From the NCBI RefSeq assembly GCF_007995245.1, contig NZ_VCBA01000002.1, forward strand, positions 372,001-436,000: a stretch of DNA of 64,000 nucleotides, given 5' to 3'. The notes under the pieces are model-generated. The model was not told the DNA's origin. It worked only from the letters and a program-made list of their open reading frames with translations, and ran no database searches. Source of the stretch: Tateyamaria sp. syn59 (GTDB lineage: Bacteria; Pseudomonadota; Alphaproteobacteria; Rhodobacterales; Rhodobacteraceae). Position 1 is the first letter of the stretch. Each line of letters starts with the position of its first letter. Of the stretch, positions 7,780-17,460 are shown piece by piece. A program made the position numbers and the translations under genes.

Positions 7780-9308
7780 CAGAACTCAAACCCCATCTGG
7801 CGCGTGTCCTTGGCCGCGGATGTTGCCCCTTTCCGCGCCTTGCGCGGATTGCGATCATCCACGAAATGTCCCTGTGGATCCTTGCGGCTGGCGTGTTTGT
7901 GAACAACTCGCTTGGCCTCTTCCCTGAACGCCCCGCCGCGACGCACCGCCCACACTTTCTCCCGCGCCTCCCGCGCGGCCTGCAGCACGTCAATCACCGG
8001 CGCAGGATAGGTCTTGCCCAGCACCGTATCCGCCGCCTCCCACGTCCAAGGTTCCTGCAAAAACGCGTCCGGAACCGCCGCCAGTTCAGGGCACCAGCGG
8101 CGGGTGAAAACGCCCGTTGGATCCTGATCCTTGCCCTGTTTCACCGGGTTATAGATCCGCACGGTGTTCATCCCGGTCGTGCCCGATTGCATTTGGCTCT
8201 GCGGCCAGTGAATGCCAGGCTCGAAATCAGTGAACTGCCGTGCCAGATGCAGCCCCGTCACCCGCCAGTCGAGCCACAGGTGATAGGAGGCCACAGCCAT
8301 CAGCATCGACCGCATGCGAAAGTTCATCCACCCCGTCGCCGCAAGGTAACGCATGCACGCATCGACAAAGGGCAGCCCCGTCTCGCCCTTCTCCCACGCC
8401 GCGAGGCGTTCTGCATCCGCCACCTTCGGGCGCATATCCTCATAAGCGGAATGCAGGCAGCGTTGCTCCAAGGCCGGTTCATCCTCAAGCTTCTGCATAA
8501 AGTGATCGCGCCACGCGAGGCGCGCTTGAAAGGATTTCAGCGACGCGCCCCACCCTTCACGCGTGCCCTTCACCTCGCGCTGGCGCGCTGCGGCGGCCTG
8601 GCTCGCCTCACGGCCCGACAGACAACCGAAAGCGAGGTAGGGAGACAGGCGCGAACACGACCACTCGCCCGTGACCGGAGACGACATGTCCTTGCGGTAG
8701 CTTTGCCCCCGCTCGGTCAGAAACGATCCCAGCAACGACAGCGCCATCTCCCGCCCACCGCGCTGCCGCTCCGGGCAATGATCTTCGGCCACAAGGCGCG
8801 GCACCTGATCCGACGGCAGCGCCGGACCGGTTATCCCCGCGGGGACATCGACTTGGGGCTGGCGCAGAAAAGCGTTGCGCTGTTTGGCCCAGCCGTCCCG
8901 ACCGTTGAGGCGCCGCACCACACCGGACTGCGCCAATTCGGTCCATACGATACCGTTTGCACTGCACCAGGCAGCGACATCAAGATCGCGGGCGTAGGTC
9001 CATGCGTTCCCCGTTTCTTCATGGCTGACCAAGGCGGAAAAACCTGCACTTTCATGCAGATCCGTCAGCACATCCACAACGCGCCCGACCCGCACCACCA
9101 GCGGCACACCCAGTGCCGCCAGTTCATCAGCCAGCGCGGTCACGCTTTCGCACAAAAAGTCGAACTGGCGCCCCGAGACGTCGGGCTGAGCCCAATACTC
9201 GGGCTCGAACACATACAACGGCAGCGCAGCGCCACGCGCGGCGGCCTGCGCCAAGGCGGGATGATCCGTCACCCGCAGATCCCGTTTGAACCACACAACT
9301 GTCGTCAT
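7779..9308 (-). CDS. Cryptochrome / deoxyribodipyrimidine photolyase family flavoprotein
   Basis: 509 residues with an N-terminal photolyase alpha/beta domain ([19 protein letters not shown]) and a C-terminal helical FAD-binding domain containing [21 protein letters not shown] near 210 and [12 protein letters not shown] near 340. The FAD-pocket stretch reads [13 protein letters not shown], not the GTGTDA-type run of classical class I enzymes, so it belongs to a divergent branch. Blue-light DNA repair or signalling are both possible. The stop overlaps the start of the DUF2256 gene, a pairing seen widely in this branch. Confidence 0.85.
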   Translation of the reverse strand: MTTVVWFKRDLRVTDHPALAQAAARGAALPLYVFEPEYWAQPDVSGRQFDFLCESVTALADELAALGVPLVVRVGRVVDVLTDLHESAGFSALVSHEETGNAWTYARDLDVAAWCSANGIVWTELAQSGVVRRLNGRDGWAKQRNAFLRQPQVDVPAGITGPALPSDQVPRLVAEDHCPERQRGGREMALSLLGSFLTERGQSYRKDMSSPVTGEWSCSRLSPYLAFGCLSGREASQAAAARQREVKGTREGWGASLKSFQARLAWRDHFMQKLEDEPALEQRCLHSAYEDMRPKVADAERLAAWEKGETGLPFVDACMRYLAATGWMNFRMRSMLMAVASYHLWLDWRVTGLHLARQFTDFEPGIHWPQSQMQSGTTGMNTVRIYNPVKQGKDQDPTGVFTRRWCPELAAVPDAFLQEPWTWEAADTVLGKTYPAPVIDVLQAAREAREKVWAVRRGGAFREEAKRVVHKHASRKDPQGHFVDDRNPRKARKGATSAAKDTRQMGFEF

Positions 9309-9361
9309 GCGCTGGCAGTTAGGTCGTTGGCGCGTGGCGCCAAGATCACAAGGTGCCGCAC

Positions 9362-9742
9362 TCAGTCGGAGTCACGGTCGCGGATATGGCAGAGCGTGCC
9401 ATCGAAGGCGGGCAGCCACGCCTCGCGGCGCTCGGTCCACAATTCATACTGAGGGACAAACTGATCTGGCGCATCAAAGGCACCGAGATGAACTTCAATT
9501 TCGCCCTCACTGCGGGCAAAGACTGAGCTGCCGCAATGGGGGCAAAAGGCGCGGCCCTCATATTCGGAGAACGTTCCGGTGATGTGCACGGCAGTTTCCG
9601 GGAAAATGGCGGCCGCGTAGAACAAGGCGCCGTGATGCTTGCGACAATCGAGGCAATGGCAGATGCCCACCCGGTCCGGTGCGCCAGTGGCGACAAGGCG
9701 CACTTGCCCGCACAGACAGCCGCCGGTGTATCTAAGTTCCAT
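9362..9742 (-). CDS. GFA (glutathione-dependent formaldehyde-activating) family protein
   Basis: 126 residues with the zinc-binding cysteines of the GFA/CENP-V fold: GGCLCGQVR near the start, CHCLDCRKHHG near 29, and FCPHCGSSVF near 67. Members are often called S-(hydroxymethyl)glutathione synthase, but most have no proven activity, so formaldehyde detoxification is only a family-level guess. It stands alone between the photolyase gene (same strand) and pepN (opposite strand). Confidence 0.87.
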   Translation of the reverse strand: MELRYTGGCLCGQVRLVATGAPDRVGICHCLDCRKHHGALFYAAAIFPETAVHITGTFSEYEGRAFCPHCGSSVFARSEGEIEVHLGAFDAPDQFVPQYELWTERREAWLPAFDGTLCHIRDRDSD

Positions 9743-9903
9743 GACCGCGCTCCTATCGCCAACCGAAGCTGTGGCATGGCATGGGCAAGACAGGCGCGCA
9801 ACCGGCCCCGGATCGCCGAAGCCAGCCGCGGGCCGTCAACAGCCATTGAAGTCCCCCGGACCCGGACCTACCGTTGCGACAGACCCCTGATTGAGAGTGC
9901 CCC

Positions 9904-12447
9904 ATGCGCGACGCGTCCCCCCAGACCATCTACCTCAAGGATTACGCACCGTTCGGCTACGTCGTCGAAGAAGTGCACCTGACCTTTGACCTGGCCCCGT
10001 CGGCGACGCGGGTAATGTCCCGCATCCGCTTTGCGCCGAACCCGGACGCCAAGGACACCGCCTTCTTTCTACATGGCGAAAACCTGTCGTTGATCTCAGC
10101 CAAGATCGACGGTGACGCGGTCAAACCAACGCTGACGGACACCGGCCTGACCTGCGACGTTCCGAACGTGCCGTTTACCTGGGAAGCAGAGGTGCAAATC
10201 GACCCGGCGGCCAACACCGCACTTGAGGGGCTGTACCAATCAAACGGCATGTATTGCACACAGTGCGAGGCCGAAGGGTTTCGCAAGATCACGTACTACC
10301 CTGATCGCCCCGACGTGATGTCGGTCTTTACTGTCCGCATCAACGGCCCGCATCCGGTGCTGCTGTCGAACGGGAACCCGGTGGCGTCGGGCGATGGCTG
10401 GGCCGAATGGCACGATCCGTGGCCCAAGCCCGCTTACCTGTTCGCGCTGGTTGCGGGCGAGCTTGTCGCCCATCGCGACAGCTTCACCACAATGGAGGGC
10501 CGCGATGTCGATCTCGCCCTATACGTCCGTCCCGGGGACGAGGGCAAATGCGCCTTTGGCATGCAGGCGCTGAAGGATTCGATGAAATGGGACGAGGACG
10601 TCTATGGCCGCGCCTACGATTTGGACGTGTTCAACATCGTGGCCGTGGACGATTTCAACATGGGCGCGATGGAGAACAAGGGCCTGAACATCTTCAACGC
10701 CTCTGCCGTGCTCGCCTCGCCCGAAACCTCGACAGACAGCAATTTCGAGCGGATCGAGGCGATCATCGCGCATGAGTATTTCCACAACTGGACCGGCAAC
10801 CGGATCACCTGCCGGGACTGGTTCCAACTGTGTTTGAAAGAGGGGCTGACCGTGTTCCGTGACAGCCAGTTCACTGCCGACATGCGGTCGGAACCAGTGA
10901 AGCGGATTTCGGACGTCATCGTGCTGCGCGCGCATCAGTTCCCCGAGGATCAGGGGCCATTGGCCCACCCGGTGCGGCCTGAAAGCTTTCAGGAAATCAA
11001 TAACTTCTACACGGCAACCGTCTATGAAAAGGGCGCAGAAGTCATTCGGATGCTCAAGACGCTTGTGGGCGATGCAGGCTACAAAAAAGCGTTGGACCTG
11101 TATTTTGACCGTCATGACGGCGATGCGGCCACGATCGAGGACTGGCTGCAGGTGTTCGAGGATGCCACGGGACGCGATCTGACCCAGTTCAAGCGCTGGT
11201 ATTCTCAGGCGGGCACGCCGCGTGTCGCTGTCACCGACAGTTTCGAGGATGGCACGTATACTTTGCATTTCGCGCAACACACGCCGCCCTCTGCCGCATC
11301 ACCCAAGCCGCAGGCGCAGGTGATCCCGATTGCCGTGGGCCTGCTTGGTCCAGACGGGGACGAGGTGCTGCCGACACACGTGCTGGAGCTGACCGACGAC
11401 AGCCAGAGCTTCAGCTTTCCCGGGCTTGCAGCAAAGCCGGTGCCGTCGATCCTGCGTGGCTTTTCCGCGCCCGTTGTGCTGGATCACACGCCGGACCACG
11501 CCTTTTTGCTGGCCCACGATACCGATCCGTTCAACCGGTGGGAGGCCGCGCGGAACCTGGCCAAAGCGTCGCTTCTGGGCACGATCATGCAGGGCACGGC
11601 CCCGGATACGGCATGGCTCGATGGGGTTGCGGGGCTTTTGACCGATGATGCGCTCGATCCGGCCTATCGTGGCTATGTCTTTGCGATGCCTGGCCAATCT
11701 CAACTGGCTGCAGACCTGCATGAGGCGGGCACGACACCGGACCCGGATGCAATCTGGGCGTCTGCCGAGGCGCATCGTAAAGCGCTTGCCGGGCATATGG
11801 CAGATGCGTTGCCCGACCTCTACGCCCGCCATCAGGTTGATGCGCCCTATGCCCCTGACGCCGGACAGGCCGGACAGCGCGCGTTGGGTAATACGGTGTT
11901 GTCCCTGCTGACGCTTCTGGATGGTGGTGAGGCCGCGCAAGCGCAGTTCGACAGCGCCACCAACATGACGCAGCAGCTGGCGGCCCTAGCCTGTCTGATC
12001 CGCGCCGGGCGCGGGGACGCTGCGCTGGCACAGTTCGAAGCGCAGTGGAAGCACGACCGGCTGGTCATGGACAAGTGGTTCGGCCTGCAGGTGATCGAAG
12101 CAGACCCTGACGACGCCGCAGACACTGCAAAGGCGCTGACCCAGCACCCGGATTTCAACTGGAAAAACCCCAACCGGTTCCGCGCCACGCTTGGTACGTT
12201 CTCCGCGCACCACGCGGGCTTTCACGCCAAGGACGGATCGGGCTACACCCTGCTCGCCGACTGGCTGATCAAGCTGGATCCCGTGAACCCGCAGACCACG
12301 GCCCGCATGTGTTCGGCCTTCCAGACCTGGCGGCGCTATGATGCGATCCGCCAGTCCATGATCGGCAAGGAGCTGGAACGCATCGCCTCCACCCCGAACC
12401 TCAGCCGGGACACGACCGAAATGATCACGCGCATCCGCGAAGCCTGA
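9904..12447 (+). CDS. pepN: Aminopeptidase N (M1 family)
   Basis: 847 residues, near the length of E. coli PepN (870). It removes N-terminal residues from peptides in the cytoplasm. The exopeptidase motif is GAMENKGLN near residue 258. The zinc site is HEYFHNWTGNR near 293, with the third ligand glutamate in LKEGLTVFRD about 20 residues later. The C-terminal half is the helical DUF3458-type domain. A TTTCTTCTG-type repeat follows immediately after the stop (12450-12497). Confidence 0.96.
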   Translation: MRDASPQTIYLKDYAPFGYVVEEVHLTFDLAPSATRVMSRIRFAPNPDAKDTAFFLHGENLSLISAKIDGDAVKPTLTDTGLTCDVPNVPFTWEAEVQIDPAANTALEGLYQSNGMYCTQCEAEGFRKITYYPDRPDVMSVFTVRINGPHPVLLSNGNPVASGDGWAEWHDPWPKPAYLFALVAGELVAHRDSFTTMEGRDVDLALYVRPGDEGKCAFGMQALKDSMKWDEDVYGRAYDLDVFNIVAVDDFNMGAMENKGLNIFNASAVLASPETSTDSNFERIEAIIAHEYFHNWTGNRITCRDWFQLCLKEGLTVFRDSQFTADMRSEPVKRISDVIVLRAHQFPEDQGPLAHPVRPESFQEINNFYTATVYEKGAEVIRMLKTLVGDAGYKKALDLYFDRHDGDAATIEDWLQVFEDATGRDLTQFKRWYSQAGTPRVAVTDSFEDGTYTLHFAQHTPPSAASPKPQAQVIPIAVGLLGPDGDEVLPTHVLELTDDSQSFSFPGLAAKPVPSILRGFSAPVVLDHTPDHAFLLAHDTDPFNRWEAARNLAKASLLGTIMQGTAPDTAWLDGVAGLLTDDALDPAYRGYVFAMPGQSQLAADLHEAGTTPDPDAIWASAEAHRKALAGHMADALPDLYARHQVDAPYAPDAGQAGQRALGNTVLSLLTLLDGGEAAQAQFDSATNMTQQLAALACLIRAGRGDAALAQFEAQWKHDRLVMDKWFGLQVIEADPDDAADTAKALTQHPDFNWKNPNRFRATLGTFSAHHAGFHAKDGSGYTLLADWLIKLDPVNPQTTARMCSAFQTWRRYDAIRQSMIGKELERIASTPNLSRDTTEMITRIREA

Positions 12448-12449
12448 TG

Positions 12450-12497
12450 TTTCTTCTGACTGAAAATACGACGGGGGTCCGGGGGTAGAACCCCCGG
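12450..12497 (+). repeat. Intergenic TTTCTTCTG element, copy 1
   Basis: The sequence TTTCTTCTGACTGAAAATAC (12450-12469) is followed by a hairpin CCGGGGGT-AGA-ACCCCCGG (12479-12497). Two other copies in this window (15115-15186 on plus; 49263-49308 on minus) share the 20-base head, and each is followed by GC hairpin material. All three lie directly behind a gene stop or between genes. It behaves like a Rhodobacterales intergenic repeat, possibly a 3'-end signal. Confidence 0.7.
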
Positions 12498-12522
12498 TCC
12501 TACCCGTGCCACAAGACCGACC

Positions 12523-13038
12523 ATGGACCTCTACGACGCCACGATCCCGCCTCTCAAACGCCTGACCGACGCTGTGCAACGCCTGCTGGCATGCCTCGAC
12601 GATCCGGCGCAGCTTGAGGCGCGGCTTGCCGCCGACAGCTTTTCCGCAGCCGAGCATTTCTGCGTGGCGCTTGGATATGTCGCCCGCACGGTAATGCCTC
12701 TGACGGGTGACGAGGTGCCGGAGATGCCGATGGACACCGACCCCGGTGCGATCCTCGCCCTTGCCCATGACATGCGCTTTCTGCTCGACCAGCTTGACCG
12801 CACTGCACTCAACGGTGCCGATACTCTCGAGATCACCCACGTGGCAGGAGAAGCCGAACTGACCCAACCGGGCTGCGACTATGCGCTACTCTACGCGCTG
12901 CCGAATGCGCAATTCCACCTGACGCTCGCCTATGCGACGGTGCGCATGGCGGGGGCGAAGGTCGGCAAAGGACACCTCGACGGGTTTCATGTCTACAGCC
13001 CAGGCACATCCTTCGTGTCCGATACGCCCCTGAACTAG
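12523..13038 (+). CDS. DUF1993 family protein
   Basis: 171 residues, beginning MDLYDATIPPLKRLTDAVQRLL. This matches the DUF1993 family, which resembles the DinB-like four-helix fold, but no function is known. It is the first gene of a close-packed run with an SDR, a small membrane protein and a lipoprotein hydrolase. The next gene starts 21 bases after its stop. Confidence 0.82.
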   Translation: MDLYDATIPPLKRLTDAVQRLLACLDDPAQLEARLAADSFSAAEHFCVALGYVARTVMPLTGDEVPEMPMDTDPGAILALAHDMRFLLDQLDRTALNGADTLEITHVAGEAELTQPGCDYALLYALPNAQFHLTLAYATVRMAGAKVGKGHLDGFHVYSPGTSFVSDTPLN

Positions 13039-13059
13039 TTGAAATTGAAAGGCCACTCC

Positions 13060-13803
13060 ATGTCCCAACGCCCCGTTTGCCTGATCACAGGCGCCTCTGC
13101 CGGGATCGGCGCCGCCTGCGCCCGGCTCGGTGCTGCCGACTACGATTTCGTGCTGGCCTACCGCAGTGATGTGGATGGCGCCAATGCGGCCAAGGCCGCC
13201 GTCGAGGCCGAAGGTGCCACAGCCGTCACCGTTCAGGGCGACGTCGCCAATCCGGACGACATCGCGCAGATTTTCAGGGCCGCAGATGACGCCTTTGGCC
13301 GCCTCAACGTGCTGATCAACAACGCGGGGATCGTGGACCAAACAGCCAAGCTGACCGAGATCACCCACGCTCGCCTGACCCGCATGATGAACGTGAACGT
13401 CATCGGCGCTATGCTCGTCGCAAAAGAGGCGGTGATCCGTATGCAGGCCCAAGGCACGGGCGGGGCCATCATCAACATTTCGTCGGCCGCTGCACGCATA
13501 GGCTCTGGCAATCAATACGTGGATTACGCGGCATCCAAGGCCGCCATCGACACCTTTACCAAGGGGCTGTCGGACGAGGTTGCCCCAGACGGCATCCGTG
13601 TCATGTCCGTGCGCCCCGGCCTGATCGATACCGAGCTGCACGCCAAGGGCGGCGAGCCCGGCCGGGCCCAGAAGCTCGCCCATATGGTACCCATGCGGCG
13701 CGAAGGATCGGCGGAGGAAGTGGCCAAGGCGATCCTTTGGCTGGCCTCGGATGATGCAAGCTATGTCACCGGCTCGGCGCTGGAGGTGACAGGCGGTCGA
13801 TGA
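13060..13803 (+). CDS. SDR-family NAD(P)-dependent oxidoreductase
   Basis: Rossmann-fold dehydrogenase of about 247 residues. The cofactor motif is TGASAGIG, the NNAG motif is in LINNAGIVDQ near 87, the catalytic serine is in NISSAA near 140 and the YxxxK pair is in YVDYAASKAA near 155. The C-terminus ASYVTGSALEVTGGR is typical of the 3-oxoacyl-ACP/glucose dehydrogenase-like group. I use the ATG at 13060, preceded by a GAAAGG ribosome site; an in-frame TTG at 13039 abuts the previous stop and is less likely. The stop overlaps the next gene by 4 bases (ATGA). Substrate unknown. Confidence 0.88.
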   Translation: MSQRPVCLITGASAGIGAACARLGAADYDFVLAYRSDVDGANAAKAAVEAEGATAVTVQGDVANPDDIAQIFRAADDAFGRLNVLINNAGIVDQTAKLTEITHARLTRMMNVNVIGAMLVAKEAVIRMQAQGTGGAIINISSAAARIGSGNQYVDYAASKAAIDTFTKGLSDEVAPDGIRVMSVRPGLIDTELHAKGGEPGRAQKLAHMVPMRREGSAEEVAKAILWLASDDASYVTGSALEVTGGR

Positions 13804-14231
13804 CGCCCTACCGGTTCGAAACAACCGGCCGGAACCGCCGGACCCTTGTGGCGTTGATCTTGGTCTGGGCGCTCATCCTCGGGGCCATCGCTCTGCTTGA
13901 TGCCTCGCCCATTCTGATGGGCCTCATTGCCCTTTGCACGGCGCCTGCGCTCTACGACCTGATGTCGGGGCGCATATCGGGGCTGACGCTGGGACCAGAG
14001 GGCCTCGGCTGGTTCGCAGGCCGCCGCACCGGAGAGATCGCGTGGAGCAAGATCGACCATATCCGCCTCGACACACGGCTCGACTTTTCGGTCAGGGCAA
14101 GCGCAGTGCTCGTCTCGGGGCGCAAGGTGCGCCTCCCACTCGAGGCAACACCGCCCGCCGACACGTTCGAAGAGGTGCTGACCAAACGCGGCGTGACGGT
14201 GAAACGGCACCATTTCTCGCTTCTGGGATGA
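13800..14231 (+). CDS. Small membrane protein of unknown function
   Basis: 143 residues with two hydrophobic segments near residues 16-36 and 39-55, then a soluble C-terminal part containing LTLGPEGLGWFAGRRTGEIAW, which resembles the beta-rich PH-like domains that follow membrane hairpins in bacterial proteins. It overlaps the SDR gene by ATGA and the lipoprotein gene by ATGA, so all three are probably translated together. No function can be named. Confidence 0.72.
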   Translation: MTPYRFETTGRNRRTLVALILVWALILGAIALLDASPILMGLIALCTAPALYDLMSGRISGLTLGPEGLGWFAGRRTGEIAWSKIDHIRLDTRLDFSVRASAVLVSGRKVRLPLEATPPADTFEEVLTKRGVTVKRHHFSLLG

Positions 14232-15112
14232 GGTGGCTCTGCGCCCTTGCTGCGGCCCTGTGGCTGGCCGGCTGTGCCGTGCCGGAAGCCAGCGCGCCGA
14301 GCGATCCACTGATCTACGATGCCAAAGCGATGGCGCGTGCCGACAGCGCGGTGCTGGCCATTCCTGGAGCCATGACCTCCATCCGCGTGCTGACCCCGAT
14401 CGAGCGTTTTGCACGACCAAACCGCGCGATTGCCTATTTCCGTCTGCCCGGCTTTGATGGCCGTCCGAGCGCGGAAAGCGTGGATCTTGACCGCGCCGCC
14501 GCGCGCATCGCGCGCCTCGTGCAGACTTACAAGCTGAAGCGCATCGACCTCGTCGGTCATTCCACCGGCGCCGTCATCGCACTGGAAGCGGCAAAGGACA
14601 TTCGCATGCTCAGCCCGGACACGGATGTGCGGGTGAGCGGCATCTCCACCGCCCTGCCCGCACCTCAACCTATCCTCGCGGGCCTGCGAGGCGCGGCAGG
14701 CACGGCCGCGGCAGCGGCCCGGACGCGCAGCCTGAACCCGCGGAAGGTCTGGCTCGAATACTACCGGCGCCTGGCCTACGGTCCGAATGTCGAAGAGGCA
14801 CCAGAGACGGCGCGCGCCGCCGATGCGCTGGTCGCGGCCAACAATGACCGGATCGAACTGCCGGAAAACGGGCTTTACCGCAGGCATACCCGTGATCTGC
14901 GCCGCTGGACAAACCCCGATCCTGAAGCGCTAAGCGGGACGAGGATCATGTTCTATCACGGTGCGGTTGACCCGGTCTTCCCGCCAAAACCGACACAACG
15001 CTTTGTTAACACCTTACCGGGTGCCGGCATCACCTTCATCGACGGGCACGGCCACCTGATCCTGCTGACCTATCCAAAGGTCTGGGATCAGATTGGCGCC
15101 ACGCTGGACTAG
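14228..15112 (+). CDS. Alpha/beta hydrolase lipoprotein
   Basis: 294 residues. The N-terminus MRWLCALAAALWLAGCAV is a lipoprotein signal with lipobox LAGC, so the mature protein should be membrane-anchored outside the cytoplasm. The nucleophile elbow is GHSTG near residue 112; a late histidine in DGHGHLILL near 280 and an acid in GAVDPVFP near 248 complete a plausible triad. An esterase or lipase is likely, with substrate unknown. The ATG overlaps the previous stop; a longer frame to 13934 runs through the upstream gene and is not used. Confidence 0.8.
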   Translation: MRWLCALAAALWLAGCAVPEASAPSDPLIYDAKAMARADSAVLAIPGAMTSIRVLTPIERFARPNRAIAYFRLPGFDGRPSAESVDLDRAAARIARLVQTYKLKRIDLVGHSTGAVIALEAAKDIRMLSPDTDVRVSGISTALPAPQPILAGLRGAAGTAAAAARTRSLNPRKVWLEYYRRLAYGPNVEEAPETARAADALVAANNDRIELPENGLYRRHTRDLRRWTNPDPEALSGTRIMFYHGAVDPVFPPKPTQRFVNTLPGAGITFIDGHGHLILLTYPKVWDQIGATLD

Positions 15113-15114
15113 TT

Positions 15115-15186
15115 TTTCTTCTGGCTGAAAGTACTTCGAAGCGCGAGGCAGCGCCTCGCATCTCCGCATCTGGCGGAGCCAGATGC
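15115..15186 (+). repeat. Intergenic TTTCTTCTG element, copy 2, with two hairpins
   Basis: The head TTTCTTCTGGCTGAAAGTAC lies at 15115-15134, three bases after the hydrolase stop. Two perfect hairpins follow: GCGAGGC-AGC-GCCTCGC (15143-15159) and GCATCTGGC-GGA-GCCAGATGC (15166-15186). They lie between two convergent genes, so they may end transcription from both sides. No strong T-tract follows on either strand. Confidence 0.68.
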
Positions 15187-15222
15187 AAAACATCGTGCGC
15201 GCCCCTCTCGGGGGCGCCCCAT

Positions 15223-15891
15223 TCAGTCGACGGCAGGCAGCGTGGCAGGGCGAGACACGGGGCGGACGTTGTCCAGCGGCGCGCAATAGCGCTGCTGCCT
15301 TAACCAGCCCGCCATATCAGCCCGCTTTAACGCCGACCGCAGCGGGCCCCAGTCGGCGGCCACGCCCTTGCCGCCGCGGCCATAGATCACCCCGTCACGC
15401 GGCACTGTCACCGCCATGATCCGAATCGCACAACTGAGGTTCGCGGCACCATTCTTCAACGCCTCGCCAGTGCCAACGTTGCAGCCATATCCGCGGGCGG
15501 TGGCAGGCAGGATCTGCAGCAGGCCGTACCACTTGCCGCCTCCACCCACAGCGCGCGGCTTATAGGTGCTTTCGTGCTTGGCCAGCGCGGACAGGAACCC
15601 CACCCAGAAGGCGCGGCGCTGTGCGTCGGTCCCATGCGGATACCGCGGGCACCAGTCCGCGATATCGGCAGGCACAAGATCGACAAGTGGTTGCCCATGG
15701 CCCTTGAGCGCCGAAAGGGCCGCCCGGTTCCACAGGATATGGTCGGGTTGATGCGTCCAGCGCGTGCGTGGCACGTCGCCCGAGCGCGCAGGCGGTCGCA
15801 ACCCGTCATACGGGTCCGGCTGATCCTCGGCAGAGACCACGGGCGCGATCAGGCACAAAACGGCGAATAGCAACAAGCGGAAGCCAGACAT
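15223..15891 (-). CDS. Lytic transglycosylase domain protein
   Basis: 222 residues from the ATG at 15891 (MSGFRLLLFAVLCLIAPVVSAED), a Sec signal peptide. An SLT-type catalytic core follows: the catalytic glutamate is in ALAKHESTYKP near residue 105, then GGGGKWYGLLQILPATARGYGC. Lytic transglycosylases cut peptidoglycan to anhydromuropeptides in the periplasm. A longer frame to 15993 gives no signal peptide and is rejected. The protein lacks extra binding domains. Confidence 0.85.
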   Translation of the reverse strand: MSGFRLLLFAVLCLIAPVVSAEDQPDPYDGLRPPARSGDVPRTRWTHQPDHILWNRAALSALKGHGQPLVDLVPADIADWCPRYPHGTDAQRRAFWVGFLSALAKHESTYKPRAVGGGGKWYGLLQILPATARGYGCNVGTGEALKNGAANLSCAIRIMAVTVPRDGVIYGRGGKGVAADWGPLRSALKRADMAGWLRQQRYCAPLDNVRPVSRPATLPAVD

Positions 15892-16125
15892 GAAGCGCAG
15901 TATGCAAATCACAGCACCCCGCTGTCCACCCGAAGGACCGGCGGGATTCCGCAGCGCAACGCCCCTATGTGCGCCTACGTGCACGCAGTGCATGAATCGT
16001 TAAAACCCAAGCGAGAAAAACGGAAAATCATCTGACACTCGGCCCGAACATGTCCCGGCCTTGCCGCTTTTGTGTCCCAATTCCACGCCATTTTAGTCCC
16101 CGTAAACAGTATTGGATTGGTAACG

Positions 16126-17460
16126 ATGGCTTTTGCAGAGCGCTTGATGGCCCCGTTGGTGCAGTTGCGCGGCAGGTTCGCACGACCGCAATTGAAATTG
16201 GCGCAGGATGGCGTTCTGCAGGTGCCGCCCCCGGGGCGCCACCCACATACCTTACATGACACAGACTTCGGCCAAAGCGAGGGGCAGTGCCCCGTGCCGG
16301 CACCACGGCGCGGTCACGTCTCGATCCCCAGCCCGGATCCCACAGCCGAAGACCGGGCCTGCGATACGCACCGCGCCCGTGGCCTCAAACTGGCGCGGCT
16401 GGATGATTGGGCGCGGTTGAGCGCGGAAATCAGCCGCACGAGCCGGGCGCGGCAGAAAACGCTGGGCGGCACGCCGGTGGCTGAGCTTCTGGCCTTTGGC
16501 GCGCGGGCCGATGTGGTGGGTGCCGCAGAACATGCGCTGTTGTCGGGGCGGCCTGATCCCAAGGCGCCGCTTCTCGACGGGATCGAGGCGCTGGAACAGG
16601 TTCTGGTGGAATATCCTGAGGATCCAGTGATAGCGGCAATCGTGGCTCATGCCCACATGGACATCGCCTGGGCCTGGCGCGGCACCGGCTGGGAGGTCGA
16701 GGTTCCGGTGCGCAACCGCGAAGCCTTTGCCGCTCATTTCGACCGGGCTGGTGACATCCTGATGCCGTTTGACGCCAAGGGCACGGATTGCCCCCTGCTG
16801 GCGGCCGCCTTTTGCGCACTGATCACGGGCCGGGGCGGATCCCCGCGCGAGGTCGTGTCGCGATACGAGACATGGATGGAGTTGGACCCCAGAAACCCGC
16901 GCGCGTACCGCGCGATGGGCATGCATCTGCTGCCCCGATGGCACGGCAGCTATGACCGGCTTGAGCTGGAAGCGCGCCGGGCGGCGGGGCGCAGCTATGA
17001 TCTTTGGGGCACGGGTGCCTACACATGGGTCATGTTCGACGCGATTGCGCAGGACAGCGAAGCCTGCGCAAGGCTTGATCTGGACTTCTTCCTCGAGGGT
17101 CTCAGCGACATTCTGAAGCGCACCCATGATCAGCACACCGTCAACCTGCTGGCAGCATATTGCGCGAGCACGATGGGCGCCACACCCACGGGCCATGACG
17201 AGACCGACTATATCCGGATCCAGATTGCTGCGGCCGCCGACGGGATCGTGCGCGACCACCTGAGCGAACTGCACCCGATGTTGTGGGCCCATGCTGCGCG
17301 CGGTTTTGACAACGGATTGCGCGTGCGCTGCCCAGACATGTTTGCCGCATCAGGGCAGGCCGATGCGTTGCGATACATGAACCAGGTGTTTCGGCGCGAG
17401 CTGGCGACCGGCAAGAGCGTGGTGTTCACCGAGGATGGGCCGGAGCTTCAATCCGCCTGA
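16126..17460 (+). CDS. Conserved hypothetical protein, TPR-like
   Basis: About 444 residues, starting MAFAERLMAPLVQLRG. No domain is recognised with certainty. The middle part (LSGRPDPKAPLLDGIEALEQVL, VEYPEDPVIAAIVAHAHMD, WMELDPRNPRAYRAMGMHLL) has the helix-turn-helix rhythm and D-P-N turns of tetratricopeptide-like repeats. There is no signal peptide or membrane segment, so it is probably cytoplasmic. The last 13 bases overlap the end of the opposing gene. A start at 16072 is possible but has no better ribosome site. Confidence 0.72.
   Translation: MAFAERLMAPLVQLRGRFARPQLKLAQDGVLQVPPPGRHPHTLHDTDFGQSEGQCPVPAPRRGHVSIPSPDPTAEDRACDTHRARGLKLARLDDWARLSAEISRTSRARQKTLGGTPVAELLAFGARADVVGAAEHALLSGRPDPKAPLLDGIEALEQVLVEYPEDPVIAAIVAHAHMDIAWAWRGTGWEVEVPVRNREAFAAHFDRAGDILMPFDAKGTDCPLLAAAFCALITGRGGSPREVVSRYETWMELDPRNPRAYRAMGMHLLPRWHGSYDRLELEARRAAGRSYDLWGTGAYTWVMFDAIAQDSEACARLDLDFFLEGLSDILKRTHDQHTVNLLAAYCASTMGATPTGHDETDYIRIQIAAAADGIVRDHLSELHPMLWAHAARGFDNGLRVRCPDMFAASGQADALRYMNQVFRRELATGKSVVFTEDGPELQSA

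Noticed and set aside
7866-9452. A 528-codon plus-strand open frame
   Set aside because: Antisense to the photolyase gene; Arg/His-rich translation typical of a shadow.
13934-14227. N-terminal extension of the lipoprotein hydrolase
   Set aside because: It overlaps the membrane-protein gene in another frame and would bury the lipoprotein signal.
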